DNA from: Pseudomonas simiae
GTDB lineage: Bacteria > Pseudomonadota > Gammaproteobacteria > Pseudomonadales > Pseudomonadaceae
NCBI RefSeq assembly: GCF_900111895.1
Contig: NZ_FOKB01000007.1
Span: forward strand, 248,001-312,000
Length of the DNA stretch: 64,000 nucleotides
Direction of reading: 5' to 3'
This document shows, in pieces, positions 35,726 through 44,009 of this stretch. The notes beneath the pieces were generated by a model. It was not told the origin of the DNA and searched no databases. It saw nothing but the letters and a program-made list of their open reading frames with translations. A program made the position numbers and the translations under genes. Numbering within the stretch: position 1 is the first letter of the stretch; every line of letters begins with the position of its first letter.

Positions 35726-36487
35726 TCAGCGGGTCGCGATGATGAACAGGCGCGGAAACGGCAGCAACACGGTGCCATCCGCCAGGGCTGGATAGGCCTG
35801 GGTAATCCGCGCCTGGTATTCCTGCAGGAAGGCGGCTTTCTCGCCGTCGGTCAAAGGCGCAAGGAACGGTCTGAGCGCCGATGCTTTGAACCACTCCACC
35901 ACCGCCGCGTGGTCCGCCAACGGGTGCTGATACGTGGTGCGCCACACATCGACGGTACTGCAATGCTTGCTCAGCAGTTCGTAGTAGTAGCTCGCGGTAT
36001 GACGCTGGTTGTGTTTGACCGCGCCGATCTTGGCCGACCAAGGACCATCGGCCGCGACGTCGCGGGCAAGCCGGTGGGCAGGCTCATCGAGGTTGTCCGG
36101 GGTTTGCACCGCCAGCGTGCCACCGGGCGTCAGTTGGCGGGCCAGGTGCGGGTAAAGCGTGGCGTGGTCCGGTAACCATTGCAGGGACGCGTTGGCCAGG
36201 ATCACATCGAAGGCTTGCACAGGTTTCCAGTCACCTATATCCGCCAGTTCGAAGCTCAGTGCCGGCAGCCGTTTGCGGGCGTCCACCAGCATGTCGTCGG
36301 AGCTGTCCAGGCCGGTGACATGGGCTTGCGGAAAACGCTCGGCCAGCACTTCGGTGGAGTTACCGGGGCCGCAGCCCAGATCCACGGCGTTGCGCACCTC
36401 GGCATTCGGAATGGCCGCGACCAAGTCACGGACGGGACGGGTGCGCTGCTGTTCGAACAGTGTGTATTGCTTGGCAGACCAGGTCAT
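35726..36487 (-). CDS. tam: Trans-aconitate 2-methyltransferase
   Basis: With the start at MTWSAKQYTLFEQQRTRP the protein has 253 residues, matching E. coli Tam (252). The SAM motif DLGCGPGNSTEVLAERFP spans about residues 36-53. Tam methylates trans-aconitate, a toxic isomer that inhibits the TCA enzyme aconitase. The frame stays open upstream, but the family start is clear. It converges on the cysteine hydrolase gene. Confidence 0.92.
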   Translation of the reverse strand: MTWSAKQYTLFEQQRTRPVRDLVAAIPNAEVRNAVDLGCGPGNSTEVLAERFPQAHVTGLDSSDDMLVDARKRLPALSFELADIGDWKPVQAFDVILANASLQWLPDHATLYPHLARQLTPGGTLAVQTPDNLDEPAHRLARDVAADGPWSAKIGAVKHNQRHTASYYYELLSKHCSTVDVWRTTYQHPLADHAAVVEWFKASALRPFLAPLTDGEKAAFLQEYQARITQAYPALADGTVLLPFPRLFIIATR

Positions 36488-36669
36488 CGCGGCTTTCCAT
36501 CTTGTTGACGTTGGCGCCAGCCTAAATCGTGTGAGCCTCGAGGACAAATACCGAGTGCTGCACGCCTGGTCCGCTTTGCCGAAAACAGCCTCCCCGGTAC
36601 AAAGCGTTTATAGTCACGACACGTTGAAGATGACATACCTCGTTTTTTGCCTAGGGATGGGAGGCCTAT

Positions 36670-37605
36670 ATGACACTCGGAGAATTTCTCTCCCCGGTTA
36701 CTGCACTTGTTCGTTTGATCACCACGCTGTTCGGCCGAAAGCCCAGCCTCCCCCATAAACGCCTGGAGGCGCGCCTGCTGCTCAGGGGCATCGTGGCTGA
36801 GATACCGAAAGAACTGCCGTTTCGCATATGTGATGAAGAAGGCAATCAGCACAGAGGCGTGTACGTGATCGGCATGCTGATCTGGAACAAAGGCAATCAA
36901 CCGGTCGTGCAATCGGACCTGACGCCATCGGCGCCACTCCAGATACAGGTCGGCGATGACTGCACCCTGGTGAGCGCCAAGACCGTCCCTTTCGAAGACC
37001 AGACCGACTGTGCGGCAACGATTACAAGCCCGACGACAATACGCATCGACTTTGACTGCATAAACCCCGGTGAGTACCTGATTGTGCCCATCTTCGTGAC
37101 GGGCAACGCCATGACCGAAGTCAAGGTTATAGGGCGAATCATCGGGCAGGACAGTCCGATTGATCATACGGCGGAGGAAGTCAGGGCACCGTTCCTCGAA
37201 CGCTTATCGATGTTGACCTGCTTGCTGCTCATCTTCAATACGTTGCCGGGGTTCTTCATCGCGGGCGCGCTTCTGCTACGGGACTACGGCCTGGACGTCA
37301 TCTGGAACAAGCCCGAGAGCCTCCCGCCGTACTTGACGCTGCCGTTCACGATGGGCGCGATGATGCTCTCCCTGTTCATCACTTCTCGCATCGTGTATTG
37401 GGTCGAACGGCGAAACTACCCGCAGGGCTACCCCCTTCAGGCGGACCTTGAACCTCCCTTGCTGGAGAATATCCGGGCAATGCTCAGCACCGTGTTCAAA
37501 GGCAAGAAACATCGGATATCCACATCATTGTTCGACTGGGGAAAACCCATCTTGCTGACAGGCAAGAAAGCCAAACGACGCTCCGTGGATGATTGGATCC
37601 GATAG
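36670..37605 (+). CDS. Membrane protein of unknown function
   Basis: I do not recognise a family. The 311-residue protein has a soluble N-terminal part of about 170 residues and two hydrophobic segments (LLLIFNTLPGFFIAGALLL near residue 188 and TLPFTMGAMMLSLFITSRIVYWV near 235), then a basic C-terminal tail (KGKKHR, KKAKRR). A GGGAGG ribosome binding site precedes the ATG. A terminator follows. Its low similarity to familiar genes and its place next to the accessory island suggest it may be strain-variable. Confidence 0.6.
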   Translation: MTLGEFLSPVTALVRLITTLFGRKPSLPHKRLEARLLLRGIVAEIPKELPFRICDEEGNQHRGVYVIGMLIWNKGNQPVVQSDLTPSAPLQIQVGDDCTLVSAKTVPFEDQTDCAATITSPTTIRIDFDCINPGEYLIVPIFVTGNAMTEVKVIGRIIGQDSPIDHTAEEVRAPFLERLSMLTCLLLIFNTLPGFFIAGALLLRDYGLDVIWNKPESLPPYLTLPFTMGAMMLSLFITSRIVYWVERRNYPQGYPLQADLEPPLLENIRAMLSTVFKGKKHRISTSLFDWGKPILLTGKKAKRRSVDDWIR

Positions 37606-37636
37606 CCTTATGGCCAAGGCCTGTATCCCACCCAAT

Positions 37637-37669
37637 AAAAAACCCCTGAGTCATGGGACCCAGGGGTTT
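37637..37669 (+). terminator. Intrinsic terminator after the unknown membrane gene
   Basis: AAACCCCTG and CAGGGGTTT form a strong stem with a loop of about 13 bases. A-rich and T-rich flanks would let it act in both directions. Confidence 0.82.
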
Positions 37670-37847
37670 GATGGATACTGACGCGAAGTCGTCCGTTACA
37701 ATTTTTATGAACACCAAAAAGCATTAAATGGACTACCCCCGCTTGACTAAGCTCAAGCTTGCCAAGCAAAAAAAAACTCAATTATTAAAGAGCAATAATA
37801 CGCCAAGCCATTTCTTAGCTAACAGATTAAAAAACAGGAACTAAATA
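37670..37847. other. AT-rich gap without a gene
   Basis: This stretch is strongly AT-rich compared with the window (long A runs and several TTAA-like stretches). I find no coding frame. It marks the left edge of the accessory scar. Confidence 0.6.
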
Positions 37848-37865
37848 AAATCCGTCCCCTTTTCC
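37848..37865. repeat. Direct repeat AAATCCGTCCCCTTTTCC, copy 1
   Basis: An 18-base sequence found again, in the same orientation, at 38256-38273. The complement (GGGGACGGATTT) is, as I recall, a phrase common near small transposases and other mobile remnants in proteobacterial genomes. Confidence 0.8.
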
Positions 37866-38253
37866 ATGGAAGGTTGGCGGCCGCTCCTTTCCTCACCGGT
37901 CATCTCATGGAGGAAAACAACGGGCCAGGCTCCTGAAAAACCCTCATGCGTACGTGCCCTGCTCTCTGACCCCGGTGGGATTTCAATACCAAGCCATTGC
38001 GGTATTTCAATATTGCCTTCCACTATTTATAAGGCGTCGGCTTCCACGCTGCGGACATTTCGAGGCTGTATTACACGGCCTATACACTCGCTGTCTAAGC
38101 TTCGCAGTGCCGGTTACCCGAGCACCACACAAGACTCGCTTCCGGTGGATGGCTGGTCCTTGCCGGACGGGGTTAGTACCCGCTCGGTTTCTTACGCCAT
38201 TTCATGACGGCTTGCGCCGTCAATTCCAGGCGACCACGCTTTGTCTGGCGCAC
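37866..38253 (-). mobile_element. Probable group II intron remnant (5' part, no maturase)
   Basis: On the minus strand the segment begins at 38253 with GTGCGCC, matching the GUGYG 5' end of bacterial group II introns. It continues with domain-I-like sequence: hairpins such as TTGACGGCGCAAGCCGTCA, then AACCCCGTCCGGCAAGGAC. Only about 390 nt are present, with no reverse transcriptase frame and no recognisable domain V. So it would be a truncated, immobile intron end. It is bounded by the 18-bp direct repeats. The identity is an inference from the 5' end and style of the sequence. Confidence 0.42.
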
Positions 38254-38255
38254 AT

Positions 38256-38273
38256 AAATCCGTCCCCTTTTCC
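38256..38273. repeat. Direct repeat AAATCCGTCCCCTTTTCC, copy 2
   Basis: Same sequence and orientation as 37848-37865, 408 bp apart. It abuts the presumed 5' end of the intron remnant. Confidence 0.8.
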
Positions 38274-38306
38274 TTTCATCCCTTTTCCCCACCGATAGCA
38301 CAAATA

Positions 38307-38561
38307 CTAGTGCCTTTTTTTTTCTTTACGACTTTTCAGCCATGACAACACCCAAATACCCGCACCTACTGGAACTCCGCAGTAAGCAGCGACTTTCAGA
38401 GAGGCATTGATAACGCCAGTCTCAAGCGCCCAATGACCCAGCTTGAAATATGCAATCGTCGCCACAAGTAAATTACCGACAATACCCACCATAAAAAAAA
38501 CCAGAAAAAAATACACAACTAGCGTACCCAATAGGTACCAACCTACCGTTTTTGGCTTCAT
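38307..38561 (-). CDS. Small membrane protein, presumed immunity protein for the CdiA toxin
   Basis: The 84-residue protein has a long hydrophobic stretch (residues 6-39) and a second near 57-74, so two or three membrane helices, with a basic C-terminus. Its ATG overlaps the stop of the CdiA-like gene by four bases (ATGA), the classic layout of a toxin with its immunity gene. A membrane-embedded immunity protein fits a pore-forming or ionophore toxin acting at the inner membrane. The family itself is not recognised; the role is inferred from position and topology. The AT content is higher than in the core genome. Confidence 0.62.
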   Translation of the reverse strand: MKPKTVGWYLLGTLVVYFFLVFFMVGIVGNLLVATIAYFKLGHWALETGVINASLKVAAYCGVPVGAGIWVLSWLKSRKEKKRH

Positions 38562-40936
38562 TTATTACTTCCCATATTAGATACACCACCGCTGACAATT
38601 TCAGACAATACAGAACCTGTCGCCGCTCCTGAGGTTTCGCTCGCAGTATTTCCTATTAATGGTTTCAACTGCCCTGTGATCACATTTCCGGATTTATAAC
38701 CTATTGCAGTGCCTAGCACAGAGCCCAGCAACGAATACTTCGCATCCTCGCCCTTGATTACACTGCCCAAATAAGCGCCGCTCAATCCGTATCCTTGAGT
38801 CAGCCAGAACCCCTTCCCTTGCGTTAATCCTCCAACCGTCGCGGCGATGGATACATCGGTATAGTTAACGTCCTTACCCGTCGATAGCTGATAGCCGAAA
38901 TTTGCACCGCCGGAAATCAAGGCACCCGCTACCAGCCCTCCTATCCCTACAGCAGGTGCTTCAACTGCCGCCAGGGGCAGACCAACACCGATTGACCATG
39001 CTTGTACAAGTCCATTGGCAGGCATTGGCCCATCAAAACCATCGCCCCTCAGGTGCGAACTCATTGCAGCGGTAGCCTGGTCTGGCGTTCCACCCTCTTT
39101 AAGCACTTTTTCACCTGCACTCACAGCCCCCGCAATGGCGGGCCCACCAATATGAAACTCATCATTATATTTTTTTGCGTTTCCGGTTACCCAGCTAGCG
39201 GTTGCAGGATCACCGTTGACTAGAGCACCCGCCAAAACGCCGACGAGTTGAGCGGTGCCTACCCGGAACTGGGTATCCGTGGCAAACCGGGAGTCCAGGT
39301 AGTTACCCAGTTTTTCCGTTGCGAAAGCTGTCAATCCTTCTGAGGCGGCGCCGGCTAAAGCCCCGGTCTTGAAGTCTCCACCTTTAGCGCTTGATAACGC
39401 TCCTCCCAATACAGCATGCATCAAGACTTTTTGTGCCGACCCTGGGGTTATTTTCAGGTACTCAGCCAAATCGCCCACCTGCTTGTTGCCAAAGGCTGCC
39501 GTCAGGTCCAGCCCTTCGGAAACTGCGGCTGCGCCAAGATTGTCCTTCAAGCTACCGCCGTTAATCGCCGTATTGATGCTGCCGGCTACCAAAGCGTGGG
39601 TAGTGCTGCGCAGCACATTGTCACTGACCGTGTTCCAGTCCAGCATGCTCTTGCTATAACCAGGGTTATTGACCCCGTCCGCGTTAAGAATCAACGCCCC
39701 GTCGGTATTCCAACCACCGACAGCGGTGTCTATTCCGGCCAGGACTCCGCTAGTGACCATTTGCGTCGCGTAACCCTTGATCGCATCTTTACTGGTGGCC
39801 GCTTTCAGTCCCGCACCAATATCACCGCCGCCATTGATTGTCCCAACCGCAAAGTTGCTAGCCATAGCCCCCGCGAGGGGCCCCAGGTAGATGCTGGCGA
39901 CAATCGAAATAATCAGCGCGGGTGCGGCACCTAATCCCGATTGCTTATAGTCCCAGCTGTCGTGGATCTCCTTGACCATTCGCCAATCAACTTGCCCATT
40001 GGCTTCAGCTACTTTGATCCAGGCAAGCTGAGGCTCGGCTTGAACCATTGCATCAATCGTCTGGCTGACAGTTTTTTGGTCAATCTGCTTGAGGTCTATA
40101 TTGATCTTACCGGCGGCGCGAATAGCGAGTTGCCCCTGCCCCACCATCAAGGTCTGACGTAATGTCTCGTCAGTACTGCCTTCACCTTTGGCACTGTTCC
40201 ACGCCATATCGCTCTTACTCTTTTCGTGACTCTCCTGCCGCGAGTCTTTAACCGCCTCAAATGTCACCGAGCCACCGCTGACAATCGCAATGTCCCCCCC
40301 ACTCTGGAGCTTTGCCGCTTGAAACAGCTGATTACTGCCACTTTCGAGCATCATGCTCGAACCGGCTTTGATCTCGCTGCCCACATGGGTGACCTGGGTC
40401 ACCTCATCACGCTGAGTTTTCTTGCTACCCCAACTGCCCTTTTTATTCATGTCATACAACGAGTAATGACTGTCTTGCGCGGCCAACAGCTTCAACTCCT
40501 CACCCGCCTGAATATAGGCTTCGTTGCCGGCGCTGATTTTGCTGGCAACCAGGGTCAGGTCGGTACCTGCAATAGCAACCAAGTTACCGCCAGCGTTTAG
40601 CTGAGCGGTTTGCTGGGTCACGTTGTCCAGTTGGGTCGTGGTTTTAGTATTGCCTTTTTTGCCTTTCGAATACTCGTGTTGCTCATTGGCCGCAGAAATA
40701 AGCGACACGTTTTCACCCGCTTCAACGCTCAGGTTCTTGGCAGCACTAACGGTGCTGGCAATAACCGCAATATCGCGCCGGGCCTCAATGGCCATGTGGC
40801 CGCCAACCTCCACCGTCGACGCATGTTGCAGGATGGTTTGCTCGGTGCCGCTGATGCGCCGCCGCTGATAGGCGTAGTCGTCCTGTTCGGTCTGGCTGGC
40901 GATCACTACGTCACGCCCTGCGCTCACACGCTGCGC
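38558..40936 (-). pseudogene. 3' fragment of a CdiA/filamentous haemagglutinin toxin gene
   Basis: About 792 codons remain of a gene family usually above 2,500. The N-terminal secretion domain is missing. What is left: haemagglutinin-type beta-helix repeats (VSAGRDVVIASQT, LNAGGNLVAIAGTDLTLVAS), a DUF637-like region (WIKVAEANGQVDWRMVKEIHDSW), then a pre-toxin part ending at NAKKYN, and a C-terminal toxin of about 201 residues (38561-39163). That toxin is glycine-rich and hydrophobic (LISGGANFGYQL, GLSGAYLGSVIKG), like ionophore-type CdiA-CT domains. Upstream its frame runs without a stop into a recombinase relic. No ATG with a ribosome binding site gives a full protein. Confidence 0.78.
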
Positions 40937-41752
40937 GGTCTTAACCAACGGTTGATTTCGGCGACTGTCCAGCGGGCTGTCCGCACGTCTAACGATTTTG
41001 ATCACACCCTGACTGAAATCTACGTCCTCTACCCGCAAATTGAGCAGTTCGCCCCGCCTAATGCCCAGATAGCGAAGCAGCGTTATGATTAAATAATTGC
41101 GCTGCTGGAGACCCTTACTAGAAAAAGGATTCTGCGGGTGATCTGGCCAAAGATACTCGAGTACCTAATCCACCAAATGGATGTCCAAGCCCCTCTCATC
41201 CCGGTCGACTGCTGAGATGTTCCTTACCTTTGGTCGGCATGCGTTGAGACGCTTAACCATTGCACTCACCTGACTCTCCGTCGCACTACTATCACGCCCG
41301 ACACGTAATGTTTCAGCCAAAAAGCCAAGGTATTTTGACATTGTGCTGATCCGTGTGAATTGCGTCTGCGCACCGACGCTACGCGTATTACAAGCGACGG
41401 TTCTGCCGGCGTTAAGCTTCAAGGTGTGCACCTTCGCGGTTAGTTGTCGGCGCTCCCCACTTAACAGCCGGGCACTAAACGCGACCAACGAAGTAACTTC
41501 CTCGCGCAGGAGCAGTCGTCCTGTCGAAAACAACGCTTCAAGATTAATGCCTTGGTTTGCTTACCAGGCATACAGCACTTTAATTGCCGCAAGCGCCCCC
41601 TGCACTGTAGAAACGGAGAAGCCGCCAGCACGGACATGGGTCGTGATAAAGAGTGAGGGGTAATACAGAGGGATGCCCGTCTGGGCACTAACCAACAATT
41701 TATGCCGCTCGCCATGGCGGAATTGGATGTGTTTTATCGCCAATAAAGTCAT
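40937..41752 (-). pseudogene. Broken tyrosine recombinase (integrase) with two in-frame stops
   Basis: Read in one minus-strand frame from the ATG at 41752, the sequence shows an N-terminal SAM-like part, then SKYLGFLAETLRVG, and a catalytic box I (YLGIRRGELLNLRVEDVDF) with its arginine, ending at RRNQPLVKT. Stops interrupt it at 41561-41563 (TAA) and 41165-41167 (TAG). The later catalytic residues (HxxR, tyrosine) are missing because the frame is joined at about 40937 to the CdiA-like fragment. It looks like the relic of the integrase that brought the island to the ssb end. Confidence 0.75.
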
Positions 41753-41849
41753 CGGGATTACAACCCATGAAAATTTTACATTTTTCAAGGTAGTACACAA
41801 TCCTGAAAATCGGCAAATCGCGACGTAAAACTTTACAACGTGAACCATC

Positions 41850-41876
41850 AAAAAAGCCCCTTAAATAGGGGCTTTC
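41850..41876 (-). terminator. Intrinsic terminator of ssb
   Basis: On the minus strand AAAGCCCC and GGGGCTTTTTT form a stem with a 7-base loop and T run, 36 bases after the ssb stop. Confidence 0.88.
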
Positions 41877-41911
41877 CGACAAAAACTTTACAATAAAGTC
41901 TCAGGTAAGTC

Positions 41912-42427
41912 CTAGAACGGAATATCGTCATCAAAGCTGTCAAAATCCGGAGCCGGTTGCGGGGCAGCCTGTTGTGGCGCTGGGCGCGACTCACGCTGTG
42001 GCTGCTGGCTTGGCTGTGGGCGGGACTGCTGTGGACGCGGTGCCGAGTTGGACATGCCGCCTTGGCCTTGTTGGTCGCCCTGCGGACGGCCGCCCAGCAG
42101 TTGCATGGTGCCTTGCATGTCGACCACGATTTCAGTGGTGTAACGCTTGATGCCGTCTTTTTCCCACTCGCGGGTCTGCAGTTTGCCTTCGATGTAGACC
42201 TGCGAACCTTTGCGCAGGTACTCACCAGCGATCTCGGCAACCTTGCCGAACATCGACACGCGGTGCCATTCGGTTTTCTCGACCTTCTGGCCAGTCTGCT
42301 TGTCGGTCCACTGTTCGCTGGTCGCCAGACTCAGGTTGGTCACGGCGTTACCGTTAGGCAAGTAGCGAACTTCGGGATCCTGGCCGCATGTACCGACCAA
42401 TATGACTTTGTTAACCCCACGGGCCAT
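41912..42427 (-). CDS. ssb: Single-stranded DNA-binding protein
   Basis: SSB coats single-stranded DNA during replication and repair. The 171-residue protein has the OB fold (MARGVNKVILVGTCGQDPEVRYLPNG at the start), a glutamine/proline-rich linker, and the acidic tip DFDSFDDDIPF that recruits partner enzymes. It starts nine bases after the MFS gene stop, so it may be co-transcribed, and sits close to the divergent uvrA. Confidence 0.97.
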   Translation of the reverse strand: MARGVNKVILVGTCGQDPEVRYLPNGNAVTNLSLATSEQWTDKQTGQKVEKTEWHRVSMFGKVAEIAGEYLRKGSQVYIEGKLQTREWEKDGIKRYTTEIVVDMQGTMQLLGGRPQGDQQGQGGMSNSAPRPQQSRPQPSQQPQRESRPAPQQAAPQPAPDFDSFDDDIPF

Positions 42428-42436
42428 AACGTTCTC

Positions 42437-43831
42437 CTAGGCTGGGCGCGCTGTCGGCACTGGGTTGACCAGTTGCTCGAGCGTCGCGCGATCCAATAAT
42501 TCGGTGTCCAATTTGATGTAAATGGCCGCCTCTTCCGCGACCACGACTGCATCTGTTACCCCTACGACGGCCTTAAGGCGCTCTACCAGGCCGCTTTCGC
42601 GGATCGCCTCAGGCGATAGCGGCAAACGCAAACTTGTGACGTAGGGAGGTTCGCGCATGGTAACAGCAAAGGCCAGCCAAAGTGCAGCCAGCCCGGCGCA
42701 TCCGAGGAAGACAACCGACAAACCGCCATGCTGGAACATCCAGCCCCCCATGATGCCGCCCAGTGCAGAGCCGAGGAACTGACTGGTGGAATACACCCCC
42801 ATCGCCGTGCCCTTGCCACCGGCCGGTGAAACTTTACTGATCAGCGAAGGCAGTGACGCCTCCAGCAGGTTGAACGCAGTGAAGAACACCACCGTGCCGA
42901 TTACCAGCGCCCGCAGGCTGTCGCCGAACTGCCAGAAGAATAGCTCAGTGAGCATCAGCGTCGTGACGGCACCGAGCAGGATTCGTTTCATTTTGCGTTT
43001 TTTCTCGCCATAAATGATGAACGGAATCATGGCGAAGAATGAAATCAGCAGCGCTGTCAGGTAGACCCACCAGTGCTGTTCCTTGGGCAGACCGGCTTTT
43101 TCCACCAGTGCCAGGGGCAAGGCAACGAAGCTGCACATCAGCATGGCGTGTAATACGAAGATACCTAAATCCAGGCGCAGCAGGTCGGGGTGCTTGAGTG
43201 TCGGCAAGAGTGCCTTGCGCGCGACACCCGATTCGCGATGCTGCAACGTGCCGGTGGAGCGCGGCACCATAAAGGCCACGATCACGATGCCGAACAGCGC
43301 CATGCCGCCGGTGGCGAGGAACAGTCCGTGCAGGCCGAACGCGCGGGTCAGCAAAGGGCCGACGACCATGGCCACGGCAAACGACAGACCGATGGTCATG
43401 CCGATCATGGCCATGGCCTTGGTGCGGTGTTGTTCGCGGGTCAGGTCCGACAGCAAGGCCATCACGGCCGCGGAAATCGCGCCGGCGCCTTGCAGGATAC
43501 GCCCGGCAATCACGCCCCATATGGAGTCGGACTGGGCCGCCAGCACACTGCCGAGGGCAAACACGATCAGCCCGAGGTAGATCACCGGGCGACGGCCAAT
43601 ACGGTCGGAAATGATCCCGAACGGGATCTGGAAAATGGCCTGGGTCAGGCCATACGCGCCAATGGCCAGACCAATCAATGCGGGGGTCGCGCCGGCGAGA
43701 TCCATTCCATAGGTCGCCAGCACCGGCAACACCATAAACATGCCCAGCATACGGAAGGCGAACACCAGGGCCAGACCGCTTGCCGCTCGGGTCTCGCCGC
43801 TACTCATGCGCTCGCTGTGGGGATCGTGCAT
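42437..43831 (-). CDS. MFS transporter (YajR-like)
   Basis: The 464-residue protein has about 12 membrane helices (AFRMLGMFMVLPVLATYG opening) and the MFS loop GIISDRIGRRPVIYLG between helices 2 and 3. The C-terminal 70 residues after the last helix form a small ferredoxin-like domain (VERLKAVVGVTDAVVVAEEAAIYIKLD), as in E. coli YajR. Substrate unknown, probably drug or metabolite efflux. Divergent from uvrA. Confidence 0.85.
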   Translation of the reverse strand: MHDPHSERMSSGETRAASGLALVFAFRMLGMFMVLPVLATYGMDLAGATPALIGLAIGAYGLTQAIFQIPFGIISDRIGRRPVIYLGLIVFALGSVLAAQSDSIWGVIAGRILQGAGAISAAVMALLSDLTREQHRTKAMAMIGMTIGLSFAVAMVVGPLLTRAFGLHGLFLATGGMALFGIVIVAFMVPRSTGTLQHRESGVARKALLPTLKHPDLLRLDLGIFVLHAMLMCSFVALPLALVEKAGLPKEQHWWVYLTALLISFFAMIPFIIYGEKKRKMKRILLGAVTTLMLTELFFWQFGDSLRALVIGTVVFFTAFNLLEASLPSLISKVSPAGGKGTAMGVYSTSQFLGSALGGIMGGWMFQHGGLSVVFLGCAGLAALWLAFAVTMREPPYVTSLRLPLSPEAIRESGLVERLKAVVGVTDAVVVAEEAAIYIKLDTELLDRATLEQLVNPVPTARPA

Positions 43832-43943
43832 GGAAAAACCTCATGTGAACCGGCGGCGATTCTACCAGTCCCATCGATTGAGAGGGTATATGCGGCGCTT
43901 TGCCGCGCAGCTTTCATCTAAGGCTGCAAGCGGCCTTTTGACA

Positions 43944-43959
43944 GTGTATATTCATCCAG
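43944..43959. promoter_or_regulatory. Candidate LexA (SOS) box of uvrA
   Basis: GTGTATATTCATCCAG fits CTG-N10-CAG except for the first base. It directly follows TTGACA (43938-43943), 66 bp before the uvrA start. A TATACT at 43970-43975 could be the -10. uvrA is SOS-controlled in many bacteria. Confidence 0.5.
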
Positions 43960-44009
43960 TCTTTAGCCGTATACTCCGGCATTATTTACGCCCGCCGTGC
44001 GAGGCCATC

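Noticed and set aside
41820..41895. att site for the integrase (repeat AAAACTTTACAA at about 41827 and 41882)
   Set aside because: The two copies lie too close together to bound an element, and no matching repeat was seen at the other edge of the island.
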